Made by a program: the position numbers and the translations under genes
Source: Candidatus Scalindua sp. SCAELEC01
Lineage (GTDB): Bacteria > Planctomycetota > Brocadiia > Brocadiales > Scalinduaceae
Reading direction: 5' to 3'
Length of the DNA stretch: 64,000 nt
NCBI GenBank assembly: GCA_004282745.1
Contig: SHMT01000004.1
Coordinates: 1 to 64,000 of the forward strand
Notes under the pieces: model-generated
What the model saw: the letters and a program-made list of their open reading frames with translations, nothing else
Databases searched by the model: none
Told to the model about the DNA's origin: nothing
Shown: piece by piece, positions 44,998 to 55,003 of the stretch
Layout of the letters: each line of letters begins with the position of its first letter
Numbering within the stretch: position 1 is the first letter of the stretch

Positions 44998-45756
44998 ATG
45001 ATACGGAATAAAATACCGATCAAAGGCTTACGTGAAAAGTTGGGAAGAAAGACAAAGATCGCATCTGAAGAGATCAAGTCGAAGATCCCCCTCTATATAG
45101 AGTTTTTAAAAACACTTGCCGGTATAGGTAAAAATCTATCGCTCGATGTTGATAACGGATGTATCAAAATCAAGGAAGAGCTGATAAATGATTACCTGAA
45201 GGATATACCTCTGGAAGATAAGGGGCTACGGTCAATTCGGATTTCGTGTAACGACTCTGGAGCATCTTTCTTTGTTGAAATAAAGAAATTCCTCTTTGAT
45301 GGCATCATAGAGATACCGTTTACGGTAGAAGAGTTTCTTTTTAATAAAGATAAGAAGGTTATTACTATTCGATTTAGCGATAAAAAGATGAACAAGGCAA
45401 GAAATTATTATTCAAAAATTGCCTTTTGGTTTATGGTGTCAATACTGAATATATTTGTTAAACAGGGAGACCGTTTAAGCGATTGCCTTGCCTATCCCGA
45501 CTCGGTTGTCTCAAATCGTGACGGTACCTATACGATTGATCTCAATAAAATAACTGAGCTAAAAGACCTCTTTAATAAGGGAATGATCAATATGAAGTAC
45601 TGGGATTTGGTTTCTCTGGATAAATTGAGATTCCAGGAAGGGGTAGCGGCTCTCAGGATTTCACATGAACGCTCAAAGGTAATGAAGGTAACGCTTGTCC
45701 TTATAGAGATACTACCGGTTGGCAGATTGATCAGGCCATTATTAAACAGGTTCTGA
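44998..45756 (+). CDS. Hypothetical protein
   Basis: 252 residues without a signal peptide. KIPLYIEFLKTLAGIGKNLS, DVDNGCIKIKEELINDYLKD and KGLRSIRISCNDSGASFF suggest an alpha/beta domain. A central AFWFMVSILNIFVKQGD may be weakly membrane-associating. Its end (LVLIEILPVGRLIRPLL) is hydrophobic. The pattern recalls lipid-binding domains such as LmeA (DUF2993), but this is not secure. It may share a transcript with purD. Confidence 0.6.
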   Translation: MIRNKIPIKGLREKLGRKTKIASEEIKSKIPLYIEFLKTLAGIGKNLSLDVDNGCIKIKEELINDYLKDIPLEDKGLRSIRISCNDSGASFFVEIKKFLFDGIIEIPFTVEEFLFNKDKKVITIRFSDKKMNKARNYYSKIAFWFMVSILNIFVKQGDRLSDCLAYPDSVVSNRDGTYTIDLNKITELKDLFNKGMINMKYWDLVSLDKLRFQEGVAALRISHERSKVMKVTLVLIEILPVGRLIRPLLNRF

Positions 45757-46163
45757 AATTTGAGCGAAAGAATAGAGAGATAACCGGTAAATGTATAAAT
45801 CTTTCTTGACAAATGAGAGTAAATATATGAAAATCCAAATTTTGTTTATTCTAAGATAATTTCATTGATTAAGATAATTACAAGAGTAGTTTTTTAGGAA
45901 AATCAGAGGTTTCTTATCATACTAATTTGATTTATGCCCATCTCATAATGGTTTTCGGATAACATCCGAGATAAAATTGAGCGAGCATACCTTCACCGAG
46001 ATTTGGTTTCCAGCCCGCACGGGCGACGCTCTTTTTGACGGTGACAGGTAAAACCGAAAACCAATTCGGTTTTAGTATCGTTACGTATCAACGGGAAACC
46101 AGCACTATAAATTATTCTTTATCTTTTCTTTTTTATATTTTCTTTGTAGGGGGGGGGTAGAGG
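45757..46163. other. Intergenic region containing element C8
   Basis: Apart from C8 (45934-46078), only a run of nine G residues followed by TAGAGG, which includes the speD ribosome-binding site, was noted. Confidence 0.4.
45934..46078. repeat. Family C inverted-repeat element with G+C-rich core (copy C8)
   Basis: Left end CCCATCTCATAATGG then TTTTCGGAT, right end CCAATTCGGTTTTAGTAT. The middle holds GCACGGGCGACGCTCTTTTT, the same module type as in C5. The interior parts are in a different order from C3, which shows module shuffling. Confidence 0.7.
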
Positions 46164-46553
46164 ATGGAAGCATATGGCAGGCATCTTATCCTTGAGATGT
46201 GGGATTGTAATAGGGACGTATTAAATGATGCAAAAAAAATTACTGAGCTCGTGAGTAATGCAGCCGATGTTGCTGGAGCTACGGTAATTAAGCAGTTTTA
46301 CCATGAGTTTACTCCATCAGGGATAACGGGTGTTGCCATACTTGCTGAGTCCCATATTGCAATTCATACGTGGCCGGTGGAAGGTTATGTGGCAGCTGAT
46401 GTATTTACCTGCGGAACGACGTGCGATCCACAATTAGCTGTGGAAGCCTTATTGAAGGGTTTTTCTCCTACAGACTCTACAACCCTGGAGATTAAGAGGG
46501 GGTCACCAATGATAAAAGGCACATTACTTTCTGATGCTTGTTCTCCGGTATAG
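46164..46553 (+). CDS. speD: S-adenosylmethionine decarboxylase proenzyme
   Basis: 129 residues, the short prokaryotic form. The self-cleavage site is in LAESHIAIHTWPVEGYVAAD (Glu-Ser, generating the pyruvoyl group at Ser) and FTCGTTCDPQLAV contains the catalytic Cys. It makes decarboxylated SAM for polyamine synthesis. A strong G-rich ribosome site (GGGGGGGGGTAGAGG) precedes the start. The next gene is 5 bases downstream and encodes an aminopropyltransferase, giving a two-gene polyamine operon. Confidence 0.95.
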   Translation: MEAYGRHLILEMWDCNRDVLNDAKKITELVSNAADVAGATVIKQFYHEFTPSGITGVAILAESHIAIHTWPVEGYVAADVFTCGTTCDPQLAVEALLKGFSPTDSTTLEIKRGSPMIKGTLLSDACSPV

Positions 46554-46558
46554 GTGTT

Positions 46559-47497
46559 ATGTTAAAAAAAGATACCCCTTCACGTTGGATTTATGACTAT
46601 TTTAACCAGTTTGAAATCCACAAACACGCTATCAAAGGAACGATATTTCACGGAGAGTCAGAGTTTCAAGAGATCGTAGTTGCCGAGACTGAGTGCTTTG
46701 GACGATGTCTCATTCTGGATAATGAGTTTCAATCGTCGGAGTTCGATGAATATATTTACCATGAATCGCTGGTACAGCCTGCATTAATTTTACATCCTGA
46801 TCCAACTAAAGTTGCCATTATTGGGGGTGGGGAGGGCGCAGCCTTAAGAGAAGTGCTCCGTCATCAATCTGTTAATAAGGCAATGATGGTGGATCTTGAC
46901 GAAAAGGTTGTTGAGTGTTCCATGAAGTATCTCCCGAGTTTCCACAAAGGGAGTTACTCAGATGAGAGAACCGTACTCTCATTCGGGGACGGACGAAAGT
47001 TTTTAGAAGATTGTGGTGAGAAATTTGATGTTATTATTATGGATGTTACCTGTCCTTTGGAGGGAGGGCCTTCTTATAAGCTCTTCACGAAGGAATTTTA
47101 TGAGTTGGTAAAAAGAAGACTAACCCCTCAAGGTGTTTTTGCCATCCAGGCCAGCACTACTTCTCCCGCTGCCTTATACACCTATTCCGTTCTCAATAGA
47201 ACATTGCAAGAGGTTTTTGCTCATGTGTTTCCCTACGCTGCCCATATTCCATTCTTTGCAATGCTCTGGGGCTTTAATTTGGCAACAGACAATCTCGATC
47301 CGACCCTATTAAATCGAGATGAGATTGACCAGAGGATTGCTGAGAGAGTCAAGGGGGATTTAAGTTTCTATGATGGCACTACCCATCAAGCACTCTTTAA
47401 CCTTCCCAAGTATGTCAGGAAGGAACTCTCACGGCAAACACACATCAACTTCGATAATAGTCCACTTATGGAAAAATATCCTGGACGTAGTGAATAA
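46559..47497 (+). CDS. Aminopropyltransferase, thermospermine-synthase (ACL5)-like
   Basis: 312 residues from the ATG at 46559 (MLKKDTPSRWIYDYFNQFEI). The SAM-like site is KVAIIGGGEGAALREVLRH, with LVDLDEKVVE-type binding in MMVDLDEKVVECSMKYLPSF. The substrate loop is DVTCPLEGGPSYKLFTKEFY, where plant ACL5 enzymes have EGGPCYxLYTKSFY and ordinary spermidine synthases have a GPAxxLF pattern. FPYAAHIPFFAMLWGFNLAT also matches ACL5. It likely transfers an aminopropyl group to spermidine to make thermospermine, though spermidine synthase activity cannot be ruled out. Confidence 0.82.
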   Translation: MLKKDTPSRWIYDYFNQFEIHKHAIKGTIFHGESEFQEIVVAETECFGRCLILDNEFQSSEFDEYIYHESLVQPALILHPDPTKVAIIGGGEGAALREVLRHQSVNKAMMVDLDEKVVECSMKYLPSFHKGSYSDERTVLSFGDGRKFLEDCGEKFDVIIMDVTCPLEGGPSYKLFTKEFYELVKRRLTPQGVFAIQASTTSPAALYTYSVLNRTLQEVFAHVFPYAAHIPFFAMLWGFNLATDNLDPTLLNRDEIDQRIAERVKGDLSFYDGTTHQALFNLPKYVRKELSRQTHINFDNSPLMEKYPGRSE

Positions 47498-47697
47498 GTG
47501 GGTTATACTCTATAGTGTGGGTCAGGTGTGTAGGAAAGTCATCGGCTTTTGCGACGCTACCACATATGAACATTCATCTTCATTTTTTACCTAGTATCGT
47601 TGATTTCAGAACTTTCCTTGAAAAGTGTCTCGTGGATAGCTTTTGGGAATCTAACGACAATTCTTAATAATGATCTTTCTTAATTGGGGAGCAAAAT

Positions 47698-48015
47698 ATG
47701 TCTCATTCATTACCATCTGAATTTAAAAACTTAGCTAAAGATTTTCCTGATGTCTGTACGGCGTTTCAAAAACTTGGCGAACAATGTCATAAATCTGGAC
47801 CTTTGGATGAACGGACAAGGAGATTGGTCAAGCTGGGTATTGCAATAGGTACTGGTTCAGAGGGAGCCGTACACTCTGCAGTGAGAAATGCGTTAACGAC
47901 CGGCCTGTCCAAAGAAGAGATTATGCATGTGTGCATACTTTCTATTAGTACTATCGGTTTTCCCCATGCCGTTGCCGCTATGTCGTGGGTTAAGGATTTA
48001 CTTGAAAGTGAATAG
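47698..48015 (+). CDS. Carboxymuconolactone decarboxylase-family protein without CxxC
   Basis: 105 residues with the AhpD/CMD helical pattern (DERTRRLVKLGIAIGTGSEG, AVHSAVRNALTTGLSKEEIM). The usual ECxxCxxxH redox site is replaced by EGAVHSAVR, which keeps only the first His-like part, so peroxidase activity through a cysteine pair is unlikely. A Cys at VCILSIS remains. The function is unknown, and the fold is secure. Confidence 0.8.
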   Translation: MSHSLPSEFKNLAKDFPDVCTAFQKLGEQCHKSGPLDERTRRLVKLGIAIGTGSEGAVHSAVRNALTTGLSKEEIMHVCILSISTIGFPHAVAAMSWVKDLLESE

Positions 48016-48061
48016 CATGGTAACTCTGTGAATAAACGCATGTTTAATAAGAAGAAGGGTG

Positions 48062-48094
48062 GATATACTAAAACCGATTTGGTTTTAGTATATC
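48062..48094. repeat. Family C solo-end palindrome (copy C9)
   Basis: GATATACTAAAACC and GGTTTTAGTATATC flank GATTT: one family C end joined to its inverted self. It lies between the convergent CMD and pckG genes and may act as a two-way terminator. Confidence 0.6.
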
Positions 48095-48128
48095 TTAGTA
48101 GTTTTGGTTTCTTTAATTGTGTGACTCA

Positions 48129-49934
48129 TTAGCCTTTCAAGCGTTTTTCAAGGGAGTCCAACTCTTCCTGAAGGCCTGCAGGTAATCGGTCTCCAAATTG
48201 TGCAAAGTGTTTTCTGATAAGGGGAATTTGTTGCTTCCATGCTTCAGGGTCTACTTTTAGCAGTTCATCTAATTCATCAGGCGATATATCCAAACCTTCA
48301 AGATCTAAGGCATCTTTTGTTGGAACCCAGCCAATGGCTGTTTTCTCAGCCTTACCTTCACCATTGACCCTCTCAACCACCCATTTTAAAACACGGCTGT
48401 TTTCTCCATAGCCGGGCCAGAGGAACTTGCCATTTTTATTTTTGAGAAACCAATTCACATAAAATATCTTAGGTAACGTATCTTCGTCACCCTTTTTACC
48501 AATGGTAAGCCAATGGTTAAAATAGTCTCCCATATGGTAGCCACAGAAAGGTAGCATAGCGAATGGATCATAGCGCAATTCACCAACTTTGCCAGCAGCA
48601 GCTGCAGTCTTTTCAGAAGAGACGATTGATCCTAAAAAAGTCCCATGCTGCCAGTTAAGAGATTGGTGAATCAGGGGAACGACACTCCCACGACGCCCCC
48701 CAAACAGGAATGCCGAAATGGGAACACCTTTCGGATCTTCCCATGCAGGATCTATTACGGGGCATTGGCTGGCAGGCGCGGTAAATCGTGCATTTGGATG
48801 CGCCGCTGGTGTGCCCGTATCGGGAGTCCAATCATTTCCCTTCCAATCGGTTAACTTAGCCGGTAATTCATCGGTCATCTCTTCCCACCAAATATCACCA
48901 TCTTCAGTATAAGCCACGTTGGTAAAAATGCAATTTTCCTTCATTGTAAGCATACAGTTTGGATTAGTTTTCATGGATGTGCCCGGTGCGACCCCAAAGA
49001 AACCAGCTTCAGGATTTATTGCGTAGAGACGTCCGTCTTCACCAAACTTCATCCAGGCAATATCGTCACCGATGCACTCTACTTTCCAACCAGGGATAGT
49101 TGGGATGAGCATGGCAAGGTTGGTCTTACCACATGCACTCGGAAATGCGGCTGTTACATAGATTTTTTCACCATTAGGTGGAGTAATACCCAAAATGAGC
49201 ATGTGCTCAGCAAGCCAACCCTCTTCTCTTGCCATTGAAGAGGCAATTCGCAACGCGAAACATTTTTTCCCTACTAAGGCGTTTCCCCCATATCCAGATC
49301 CATAGGACCAGATAGTCCTTTCAGCAGGAAAATGAGTTATATATTTATTGTTCGCATTACACGGCCAAGGGACATCCTTCACTCCCTCTTTCAATGGCAT
49401 TCCCACAGAGTGGAGACAAGGAATAAAATCTCCGTTCTCCCCTAAAATATCTAAAACAGCCTTCCCCATTCGGGTCATAATTCTCTTATTGTTAACAACA
49501 TAGGCAGAATCTGTTAACACGACACCAATATGTGCAATCCTCGAACCTAACGGTCCCATGGAGAATGGGACAACGTACATGGTACGTCCCTTCATACAAT
49601 TGGTATAAAGCTTTATCATTTCGGCTTTCATTTCATCTGTGTCACGCCAATTATTTGTAGGGCCAACATCTTCGCTATTTTTTGTGCAAACAAAAGTCCT
49701 GTCTTCTACTCGTGCTACGTCAGCGGGATCAGATCTTACCCAATAACTGTTAGGTCTTTTTGCCTCATTTAATTTTACATAGGTACCATTTTTAACCATC
49801 ATCTGGGCCAATTCATCATACTCTTCCTTACTTCCGTCACACCAGATAACTTGGTCAGGCGCACATATTCCTGCCATTTCGTCGATCCATGTGAGAAGTT
49901 TTTGATTTTTTGTTAATGGTGTTTTACTGCCCAT
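48129..49934 (-). CDS. pckG: Phosphoenolpyruvate carboxykinase (GTP)
   Basis: 601 residues, full length. The kinase-1a loop [15 protein letters not shown] holds the reactive Cys. Kinase-2 is [11 protein letters not shown]. The hallmark [20 protein letters not shown], and the GTP-binding [24 protein letters not shown] and [16 protein letters not shown] segments are all present. It interconverts oxaloacetate + GTP and PEP + CO2. With the OAD pump at 26948-30845 the cell has two enzymes acting on oxaloacetate, one energy-conserving. The gene is monocistronic. Confidence 0.97.
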   Translation of the reverse strand: MGSKTPLTKNQKLLTWIDEMAGICAPDQVIWCDGSKEEYDELAQMMVKNGTYVKLNEAKRPNSYWVRSDPADVARVEDRTFVCTKNSEDVGPTNNWRDTDEMKAEMIKLYTNCMKGRTMYVVPFSMGPLGSRIAHIGVVLTDSAYVVNNKRIMTRMGKAVLDILGENGDFIPCLHSVGMPLKEGVKDVPWPCNANNKYITHFPAERTIWSYGSGYGGNALVGKKCFALRIASSMAREEGWLAEHMLILGITPPNGEKIYVTAAFPSACGKTNLAMLIPTIPGWKVECIGDDIAWMKFGEDGRLYAINPEAGFFGVAPGTSMKTNPNCMLTMKENCIFTNVAYTEDGDIWWEEMTDELPAKLTDWKGNDWTPDTGTPAAHPNARFTAPASQCPVIDPAWEDPKGVPISAFLFGGRRGSVVPLIHQSLNWQHGTFLGSIVSSEKTAAAAGKVGELRYDPFAMLPFCGYHMGDYFNHWLTIGKKGDEDTLPKIFYVNWFLKNKNGKFLWPGYGENSRVLKWVVERVNGEGKAEKTAIGWVPTKDALDLEGLDISPDELDELLKVDPEAWKQQIPLIRKHFAQFGDRLPAGLQEELDSLEKRLKG

Positions 49935-49998
49935 AGAGTCTCCTGTTTAATTTTTTATAAAGAGGATAAAGTGCTTAAATACGGTTTAGATCCTGTGC

Positions 49999-50340
49999 CT
50001 ATTCAGGGCTATTTTGTGTATGCTTTTCCAGAAAGGCTTTTACCTGAACTCTGTTTTCTCCTTCTAATTTTGAAAACTTAATCCCCGCCTCATATTTGTC
50101 TAATTGCTCCAAAAATTTTGTCCATACGATTACGCCTTCGACCTGAATAGTGTTTGAAGTTTTATCTCCCTCATTATCCAGATGGGGCAAGGTTAAGCTA
50201 AGTTTAACTTCATAATCAATCGGTAGTGGTTCGTCAACAAGTATACACATACCCGATTCGGAGATATTTAGTGCTGCACCTAAACGGGTAATAGAAAGTT
50301 TAACGTCTATCCTCGGATGTGTTCTATTCTCAGTTTTCAT
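49999..50340 (-). CDS. PilZ-domain protein
   Basis: 113 residues. RTHPRIDVKLSITR carries the N-terminal RxxxR, and NISESGMCILVDEPL the (D/N)xSxxG motif, which together bind c-di-GMP. It is a single-domain PilZ adaptor. EAGIKFSKLEGENRVQVKAF is the typical C-terminal strand-helix. It is probably a c-di-GMP effector for surface-structure or exopolysaccharide control, which fits the exosortase and glycan genes nearby. Confidence 0.88.
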   Translation of the reverse strand: MKTENRTHPRIDVKLSITRLGAALNISESGMCILVDEPLPIDYEVKLSLTLPHLDNEGDKTSNTIQVEGVIVWTKFLEQLDKYEAGIKFSKLEGENRVQVKAFLEKHTQNSPE

Positions 50341-50439
50341 AGCAATAGGTATGGGAAACGATGAATTTAGACTACCCGCTGATTCTACAAAAAATGTCTA
50401 AATAGTCAACAAAAAAGGCCATCTAAAAAAGGTATCACC

Positions 50440-51069
50440 TTATGGGATATATTCTGTTATTAATGGTAACAGATCCATGAAAAAATTTTCAATTTTTGCC
50501 ATTGAGACATCTTCGTTATCATTAATCGGTGTTGAAAGTCTTATCATGCCACTCGTACTCTGCCTATTTATGATTCCGTTTTTTACAATATGAATTTGCT
50601 GCATGTAATAGTTTCCCGTATAGGTATCATTGCACTTGTACCAATAGAGTACCAGGTTTTTTTGCCCGCCTTTTTCAATAATGAGTTTCATAACCTGAAA
50701 TGTTGGTTTATGCCCTGCTTCTGTTGCAAGCAATAAACTACCTTTATCCTCTAAGGACCATCCTGAACCCTTGTAACATACTTCCGGGGGGTGGGAGACC
50801 TTTCTGTTGTTGCTTGCGTATACGATACAGAGCTGAACCGGGGTATCTGCACCCTTTGTGTAATTACGGATTAAGACATCGTTCGTCTCAAGAATTTCCA
50901 GTGTTCGTTTGTCTACCTCAATCTCCCGCCCTGCCCAACCGTTAAAAAACAGAGGTAGCTGTTTCGCATAAGAGGTATGTTGCTGAGATTGGACATCCAT
51001 AGACAAGAAGAAGCTCATACTTGCAGTAAAAAAGAGTAGTCCAATGATGGTACAGTATCGTTTGTCCAT
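50440..51069 (-). CDS. EpsI-family exosortase-associated protein
   Basis: 209 residues: a signal anchor (IIGLLFFTASMSFFLSM), then the DUF3485/EpsI domain with GWAGREIEVDKRTLEILETN, the conserved CIVYASNNRKVSHPPEVCYK and GSGWSL, and NLVLYWYKCNDTYTGNYYMQ. It is a periplasmic partner of exosortases in PEP-CTERM-type sorting and exopolysaccharide export. It follows the exosortase gene by 21 bases in the same operon. Confidence 0.92.
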   Translation of the reverse strand: MDKRYCTIIGLLFFTASMSFFLSMDVQSQQHTSYAKQLPLFFNGWAGREIEVDKRTLEILETNDVLIRNYTKGADTPVQLCIVYASNNRKVSHPPEVCYKGSGWSLEDKGSLLLATEAGHKPTFQVMKLIIEKGGQKNLVLYWYKCNDTYTGNYYMQQIHIVKNGIINRQSTSGMIRLSTPINDNEDVSMAKIENFFMDLLPLITEYIP

Positions 51070-51090
51070 ATTCGAGTGTCTCAGAGGTCA

Positions 51091-51999
51091 CTAAACTTTA
51101 TGAGTAGTAAGCGTAAGGCTATCTCTATTTGTGTGTTGACTCGTTTCATTTATGTTCAATCTTTCAAACTTTCGCAGAACGGCTGCCAGGAGATAGAGCG
51201 GGACAAACGCTATCGCAAAGATGAGAAGACCGGTTATATCATGAACTATACCTGAGGCAATTTCACTTCCCCAATTCCTGGCGACCAGGCAGAGTATCAG
51301 AATCCTGATTATGTTAGCCGCTATTGCTGATGGTATGGAGGCAACAAAGAGAAACGGTTTTGTGTAAATTGTACCCCTTGACAGGTATGCGAACAATGCT
51401 CCGAAAGAAATTAAGGCGATGAGTGATTTGAGGCCGCTACAGATATCGCCGACTACCAAGTTGCAGTTACTCAAAAAAATCTTACTACCGTCTTGTATAA
51501 CAGTAATGCCGACAAGATCTATGATCTTTACCGCACAGACAGCGGCAAAGAGTTTCATCTTGAGGCTTAAGCCTGCAATAACAGACAGAGGTAGCGGGAT
51601 AAGAGTTATAAGAAACAGAAGTGGAAAAAGCAATTTGGTTCCAATGTTTGTACCGAAATAATAAAAGACGATGCCTAACAAAACAAGAATAAAAGAAAAC
51701 CCTGATAAAAAGTGTACGCGCATAAGTGCACTTAAAATTTGTAAGAGTGTGCCGGTAATTAAGAGTAGTAAACCCCATTTTGATGAATCGTATGTCAATT
51801 CGCGAAAACAGCGCCTCTCCCTCCAGATGAGGAAAGCCGTTACAAATGGAATTAGATAGCCATGTGAGTAATACGAACTCTCGCTTCCCCACCTATCTTC
51901 CATCCACACAAACGTCTTGTAATAGGTGCAAATTATCAAGGTAATAATTAAGGAGATTTTCAAATACACATACACAGGTTGTTTTCCTATTCTCGCCAT
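51091..51999 (-). CDS. Exosortase (archaeosortase/exosortase transpeptidase)
   Basis: 302 residues with about eight membrane helices. The catalytic triad is intact: Cys187 in VVGDICSGLKSL, Arg232 in SAIAANIIRILILC and His253 in GIVHDITGL. SSYYSHGYLIPFVTAFLIW and LIPLPLSVIAG are early family motifs. Exosortases cleave PEP-CTERM tails of surface proteins at the inner membrane. No PEP-CTERM substrate is in the window. The gene stands divergently to the long glycan/lipid operon on its other side. Confidence 0.93.
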   Translation of the reverse strand: MARIGKQPVYVYLKISLIITLIICTYYKTFVWMEDRWGSESSYYSHGYLIPFVTAFLIWRERRCFRELTYDSSKWGLLLLITGTLLQILSALMRVHFLSGFSFILVLLGIVFYYFGTNIGTKLLFPLLFLITLIPLPLSVIAGLSLKMKLFAAVCAVKIIDLVGITVIQDGSKIFLSNCNLVVGDICSGLKSLIALISFGALFAYLSRGTIYTKPFLFVASIPSAIAANIIRILILCLVARNWGSEIASGIVHDITGLLIFAIAFVPLYLLAAVLRKFERLNINETSQHTNRDSLTLTTHKV

Positions 52000-52491
52000 T
52001 GTTTATCCCATTTATTGTAGATCAAACACTATTGTCGACAAATTACTGTATTGTAAAAGTAGTTGATGTGTTCGTCATTGCATTGTGCACAGCCCAGTTT
52101 TACCGCAAGTATTATACCTAAAAGAGAAACATACCAATTTGCACTGGGAAGAACAATAAGAGTGGGCTATCGCTCGTTTTGATAGCAGTTCTCCAAGAGC
52201 ATGAATATGTTGAATAATTATATCTGGGATGTCTATTAAATAAACATTTTGTTGCTTTTGAAGCTGTACCGATTGCTCAACGAGATATCTAATATTTTGA
52301 AAATTATACTATATACCATTTTCATATTCATTTAAATCAATATGTACAGGTTTTAGGCAGATAATTTGCGATCCTTAGAAAATATATTATTGTTACAAAT
52401 AGTAAAACATTCCGATAATTACCTGTATCAGATAGAGCGGTATCGTGTAATCGAGAGGGCGGAGCTGTATCTAGTTTTAAGAAATAAGGTA
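52000..52491. promoter_or_regulatory. Intergenic region between the exosortase and glycan operons
   Basis: Strongly A+T-rich DNA separating divergent genes, so promoters of both must be here. No clear -35/-10 pair, terminator or known element family was recognised. The plus-strand frame before 52492 is open back to 52366 but its sequence is not protein-like. Confidence 0.4.
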
Positions 52492-53319
52492 ATGTCATAC
52501 ACAAAATTAGTAATAGATGGACACGTACACTATTATAACTGCTACGATCCCGAAAGATTCTTTGATGCGGCAATTACAAATTTAGAGATCTCTTTTCGAT
52601 CAAATAATTCAAAGGAGGGGAATTTACAAAAGATACTTCTCTTTACGGAAGGAAAAGAGCACAACAATTTTTCCAGATTTAAAAATAACGGAATACGCGG
52701 ACATAATTTTGGATTTGAAAACACAAAAGAGGGTTGTTCTCTTATTCTCACGAAAAACAGTGAGCCTCATTGCTTCATTTTGGCAGGACGACAGATTGTC
52801 ACACAAGAAAAACTGGAAATCTTATCACTTGCATCTACTCATAAGATTGAAGATGGACTCCCCGCAAAAGAGGTTGTTACAACACTTCTTGATAGAAAAG
52901 AAATTACCGTCTTACCCTGGGGAGTAGGAAAATGGTTTTTTAAAAGAGGGAAAACTATTAAGAAGATTGTAAAAGAATATCATTCCCCGTATCTATTCAT
53001 AGGGGATAATGGTGCTCGCCCCTCATTTTGGCCGACACCAAAATTATATGATATTTCAAAGGAATTTGGTGTCCGAGTAGTCAGTGGATCTGACCCTCTG
53101 CCTTTTAGTGAAGACACTTGCAGAGTCGGGACGTTTGGGTTTACTATTGAAGGGAGAGTAAGTGTCGATAAACCGGCAGAATCATTTCGAAATATTTTGC
53201 TCTCAAATAAAGGCAGTATTACCTTATTCGGAAACCGAGATAATGCTCGTCAATTCTTGAGAAGACAACTGAAACATCGTTTGAATAAATTTAAGTTATT
53301 ACAAAATCTAAAACCCTGA
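52492..53319 (+). CDS. Hypothetical PHP/amidohydrolase-like protein
   Basis: 275 residues from ATG 52492 (MSYTKLVIDGHVHYYNCYDP), preceded closely by AAGG. The DGHVH opening is the metal-binding start of amidohydrolase/PHP-type TIM-barrel enzymes, and LFIGDNGARPSFWP and VVSGSDPLPF (SGSD) look like later ligand segments. The middle (IEDGLPAKEVVTTLLDRKEI) resembles a helix pair of such barrels. No exact family was recognised. It is the first gene of the long operon and is followed 15 bases later by the flavoprotein gene. Confidence 0.6.
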   Translation: MSYTKLVIDGHVHYYNCYDPERFFDAAITNLEISFRSNNSKEGNLQKILLFTEGKEHNNFSRFKNNGIRGHNFGFENTKEGCSLILTKNSEPHCFILAGRQIVTQEKLEILSLASTHKIEDGLPAKEVVTTLLDRKEITVLPWGVGKWFFKRGKTIKKIVKEYHSPYLFIGDNGARPSFWPTPKLYDISKEFGVRVVSGSDPLPFSEDTCRVGTFGFTIEGRVSVDKPAESFRNILLSNKGSITLFGNRDNARQFLRRQLKHRLNKFKLLQNLKP

Positions 53320-53334
53320 GTACTGCTAAAAATA

Positions 53335-54978
53335 ATGAAACGTAATTTGAGCAAATTAGCGAACACAAATTTTGATTTGCTGATTATCGGTGGAGGGATT
53401 TATGGTGCAATATTATTCTGGCAGGCCACTTTACTTGGTTTTTCAGTAGGATTAATAGAAAAAGGTGATTTTGCTGAAGGGACATCCTCTAATAGTCAGA
53501 AAATAATTCATGGAGGATTGAGATATTTACAACAACTAAACGTATTGCGAATGCGCCAATCAATTTGGTCAAGAGGGATGTTCATGAGAATAGCTCCCCA
53601 CTTGGTTCACCCTTTGATGTGTTTGATGCCAATATATGGGCATGGACTTAAGGGAAAAGAAACAATGAGTCTGGGACTTCGTATAAATGATTTAGTAAGC
53701 TTTGATCGTAATGATTTGTCCAAAAAGTCAAAATGTATTCCAAATGGAAAAATACTCTCTCTCGCGGAAACCAATTATTTTATTCCGCATCTTGATCAAC
53801 GTAATTTAATGGGTTCGGCACAGTGGTATGATGCATTATGCTCTAATACGGAAAGGATTATTATCGGTCTTTTAAGAACGGCTTGTGAAAAAGGTGCAGT
53901 TGTTGCCAATTATGTAAAGGGTGTGAAATTAATTCTGAATGGATATCGAGTTACTGGAGTAAAGGTTAAAGATCAATTAACGGGCTGTGAATTTGATATT
54001 TTGGCAAAGCGGGTAGCAAATTGCACCGGACCATGGGCCAATGAATTCCTTCCCCACTCAAATAAGAACTATAAACATCCTCAAAAACTGGTTAAAGGAA
54101 TTAATATTGTTGTTAATAAAATACTTCCATTCAACTGTGCGGTAGGATTAAAAAGTAAAACAGCTAGGGGTAGGCTTTACTTTGCCGTTCCATGGAGTGG
54201 AAAGACTATTATCGGGACAGAATATTCTCTCTATCATGGGTATCCTGATGAAAACAGGTGTGACGAAGATGGGTGTTTACAATTAATAGATGGATTTAAC
54301 CAGGCCTATCCTTTTGCCCAGTTGAAACTTGATGATGTTACATTTATCCATAATGGGTTGTTGCCTGTTGATGGGCAAAAAAGCAGTACAAATGGAGAGA
54401 AATCAATAAGTAAGAAGTTCAAGATTCTTGACCATGGATTTCATGGTATTCATGGGTTTATCAGCATAATTGGTGTGAAATACACTACAGCTGGGTATGT
54501 TTCCTTAAAGGCTTTGAAATATCTATTTCCAGAGATCGCCAATACTGAAGTTAATTTTAAACAACGGCTTGTAGGTGGTGATATTGATGATTTTCCCTCT
54601 TTTAGAAAGGAAATAGTTCGCAGGTGGGAAACTAAGATAGACGCAGAGGTACTTGTTCAATTAATTGAAAATTATGGTACTGAGACGGGTGATGTTTTTA
54701 GAATGGAAGGATTGCAAACGAATTCATTCACGAAACAGGGAGATCATTCATTGCTTATTTTAAAAGGACAAACCCTGTTTGCTATTCAGGAGGAGATGGC
54801 GATGAAGCTTTCTGATGTAGTACTTAGACGAACCGGCATAGGTACAATGAAACGACCGGGAAAAGAGATACTGAATAAAATATCATCTATTATGGCTGAA
54901 GAGCACGGATGGACTGAAACTCGAAGAAGAGCTGAAATCCAGGAAGTAAATGATTTCTATCCTTCCTTCATAACATGA
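53335..54978 (+). CDS. FAD-dependent glycerol-3-phosphate dehydrogenase-like protein
   Basis: 547 residues of the GlpD/DadA superfamily. The dinucleotide fold is FDLLIIGGGIYGAILFWQAT. EGTSSNSQKIIHGGLRYLQQ is the GlpD motif that contacts FAD and substrate. LYFAVPWSGKTIIGTEYS and TGPWANEFL follow, and the C-terminal DUF-like domain is present (VVLRRTGIGTMKRPGKEI). It would oxidise glycerol 3-phosphate or a similar polyol/hydroxy compound. Here it sits in a glycan/lipid operon, so the substrate may be a specialised one. Confidence 0.85.
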   Translation: MKRNLSKLANTNFDLLIIGGGIYGAILFWQATLLGFSVGLIEKGDFAEGTSSNSQKIIHGGLRYLQQLNVLRMRQSIWSRGMFMRIAPHLVHPLMCLMPIYGHGLKGKETMSLGLRINDLVSFDRNDLSKKSKCIPNGKILSLAETNYFIPHLDQRNLMGSAQWYDALCSNTERIIIGLLRTACEKGAVVANYVKGVKLILNGYRVTGVKVKDQLTGCEFDILAKRVANCTGPWANEFLPHSNKNYKHPQKLVKGINIVVNKILPFNCAVGLKSKTARGRLYFAVPWSGKTIIGTEYSLYHGYPDENRCDEDGCLQLIDGFNQAYPFAQLKLDDVTFIHNGLLPVDGQKSSTNGEKSISKKFKILDHGFHGIHGFISIIGVKYTTAGYVSLKALKYLFPEIANTEVNFKQRLVGGDIDDFPSFRKEIVRRWETKIDAEVLVQLIENYGTETGDVFRMEGLQTNSFTKQGDHSLLILKGQTLFAIQEEMAMKLSDVVLRRTGIGTMKRPGKEILNKISSIMAEEHGWTETRRRAEIQEVNDFYPSFIT

Positions 54979-55003
54979 CTGAACAATAGTGCAATCATAC
55001 ACA

